From contig JAGOVA010000010.1 in NCBI GenBank assembly GCA_018061005.1, forward strand, positions 1 to 64,000: a DNA stretch of 64,000 bases, read 5' to 3'. Both the position numbers and the translations under genes were made by a program. A model generated the notes under the pieces. The model was not told the DNA's origin and made no database searches. It worked only from the letters and a program-made list of their open reading frames with translations. Positions 63,938 to 64,000 of the stretch are shown here, one piece after another (position 1 is the first letter of the stretch; each line of letters begins with the position of its first letter). This DNA comes from Sterolibacterium sp. (GTDB lineage Bacteria > Pseudomonadota > Gammaproteobacteria > Burkholderiales > Rhodocyclaceae).

Positions 63938-64000
63938 GAGTGGTGCTCCAGAGAAAAAAAAGAGGGGGGCGTCGTCGTCATCACGGTGCTATTCAAATTC

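Noticed and set aside
1..64000. tRNA/rRNA genes, CRISPR arrays, insertion sequences, prophage or toxin-antitoxin islands
   Set aside because: Scanning both strands I saw no cloverleaf with TTCGAATCC-type arms, no regular spacer repeats, no transposase or integrase motifs and no phage genes.

Overview
The window reads as a core-genome segment of a Gram-negative proteobacterium, most likely a betaproteobacterium. The basis is gene order and family resemblance: perM-hda-HAD-pcnB-folK-panB-panC-panD, rne/rluC-HAD-Rieske-S49 peptidase, maf/yceD-rpmF-plsX-fabHDG-acpP-fabF, and alaA-hom-thrC are runs I associate with that class. The genus cannot be fixed by eye. Base composition looks uniformly moderate-to-high GC, and I see no tRNA, rRNA, CRISPR array, insertion sequence or prophage.

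Layout. Bases 1-158 are a perfect 74-bp inverted repeat with a 10-nt loop, which looks like a foldback at a sequence end. It leads into a 5'-incomplete polyprenyl glycosylphosphotransferase gene. 1.2-8.6 kb is the lepA-lepB-DUF4845-rnc-era-recO-pdxJ-nagZ run (+). 8.8-13.6 kb (-) holds a glutathione peroxidase and an RND efflux pump with its lipoprotein adaptor. 13.8-20.8 kb (-) is pantothenate synthesis (panB, panC, panD) with folK, pcnB, an HAD phosphatase, hda and an AI-2E/PerM protein, divergent from purM. 22-25.5 kb (-) has a membrane methyltransferase-like gene, miaA and mutL, with a truncated exported-protein ORF at the miaA 3' end. 25.6-30 kb has a DedA protein, a DUF1275 protein and rne.

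30.5-33.4 kb (+) is rluC, an HAD phosphatase, a small Rieske protein and an S49 peptidase, followed by a separate SDR gene. 34.3-41.4 kb has maf on the minus strand and, on the plus strand, the fatty-acid supercluster yceD-rpmF-plsX-fabH-fabD-fabG-acpP-fabF. 41.4-45.6 kb has a CptA/YgfX-like protein, nadB, a PIN-PhoH protein and a Bcp peroxiredoxin. 45.6-53.1 kb (-) is an L-Ara4N lipid A modification operon. In it the two halves of ArnA are separate genes and only one small EamA/SMR flippase subunit is present. 53.3-57.4 kb (+) is alaA-hom-thrC. 57.8-63.9 kb has an MgtA-type P-type ATPase with a long leader, a CDF cation exporter, a second ArnT-like GT39 protein and a convergent SDR.

Together the genes serve translation and RNA maturation (lepA, rnc, era, rne, rluC, miaA, pcnB), vitamin and amino-acid synthesis (pdxJ, panBCD, folK, nadB, hom, thrC, alaA), lipid synthesis and envelope modification (fab cluster, arn operon) and metal or drug efflux. 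I found no convincing undescribed multi-gene system. The points most worth a second look are the terminal palindrome, the split-ArnA operon, the rne and mgtA leaders, the C11 tract in front of phoH, and the broken exported-protein ORF beside miaA.
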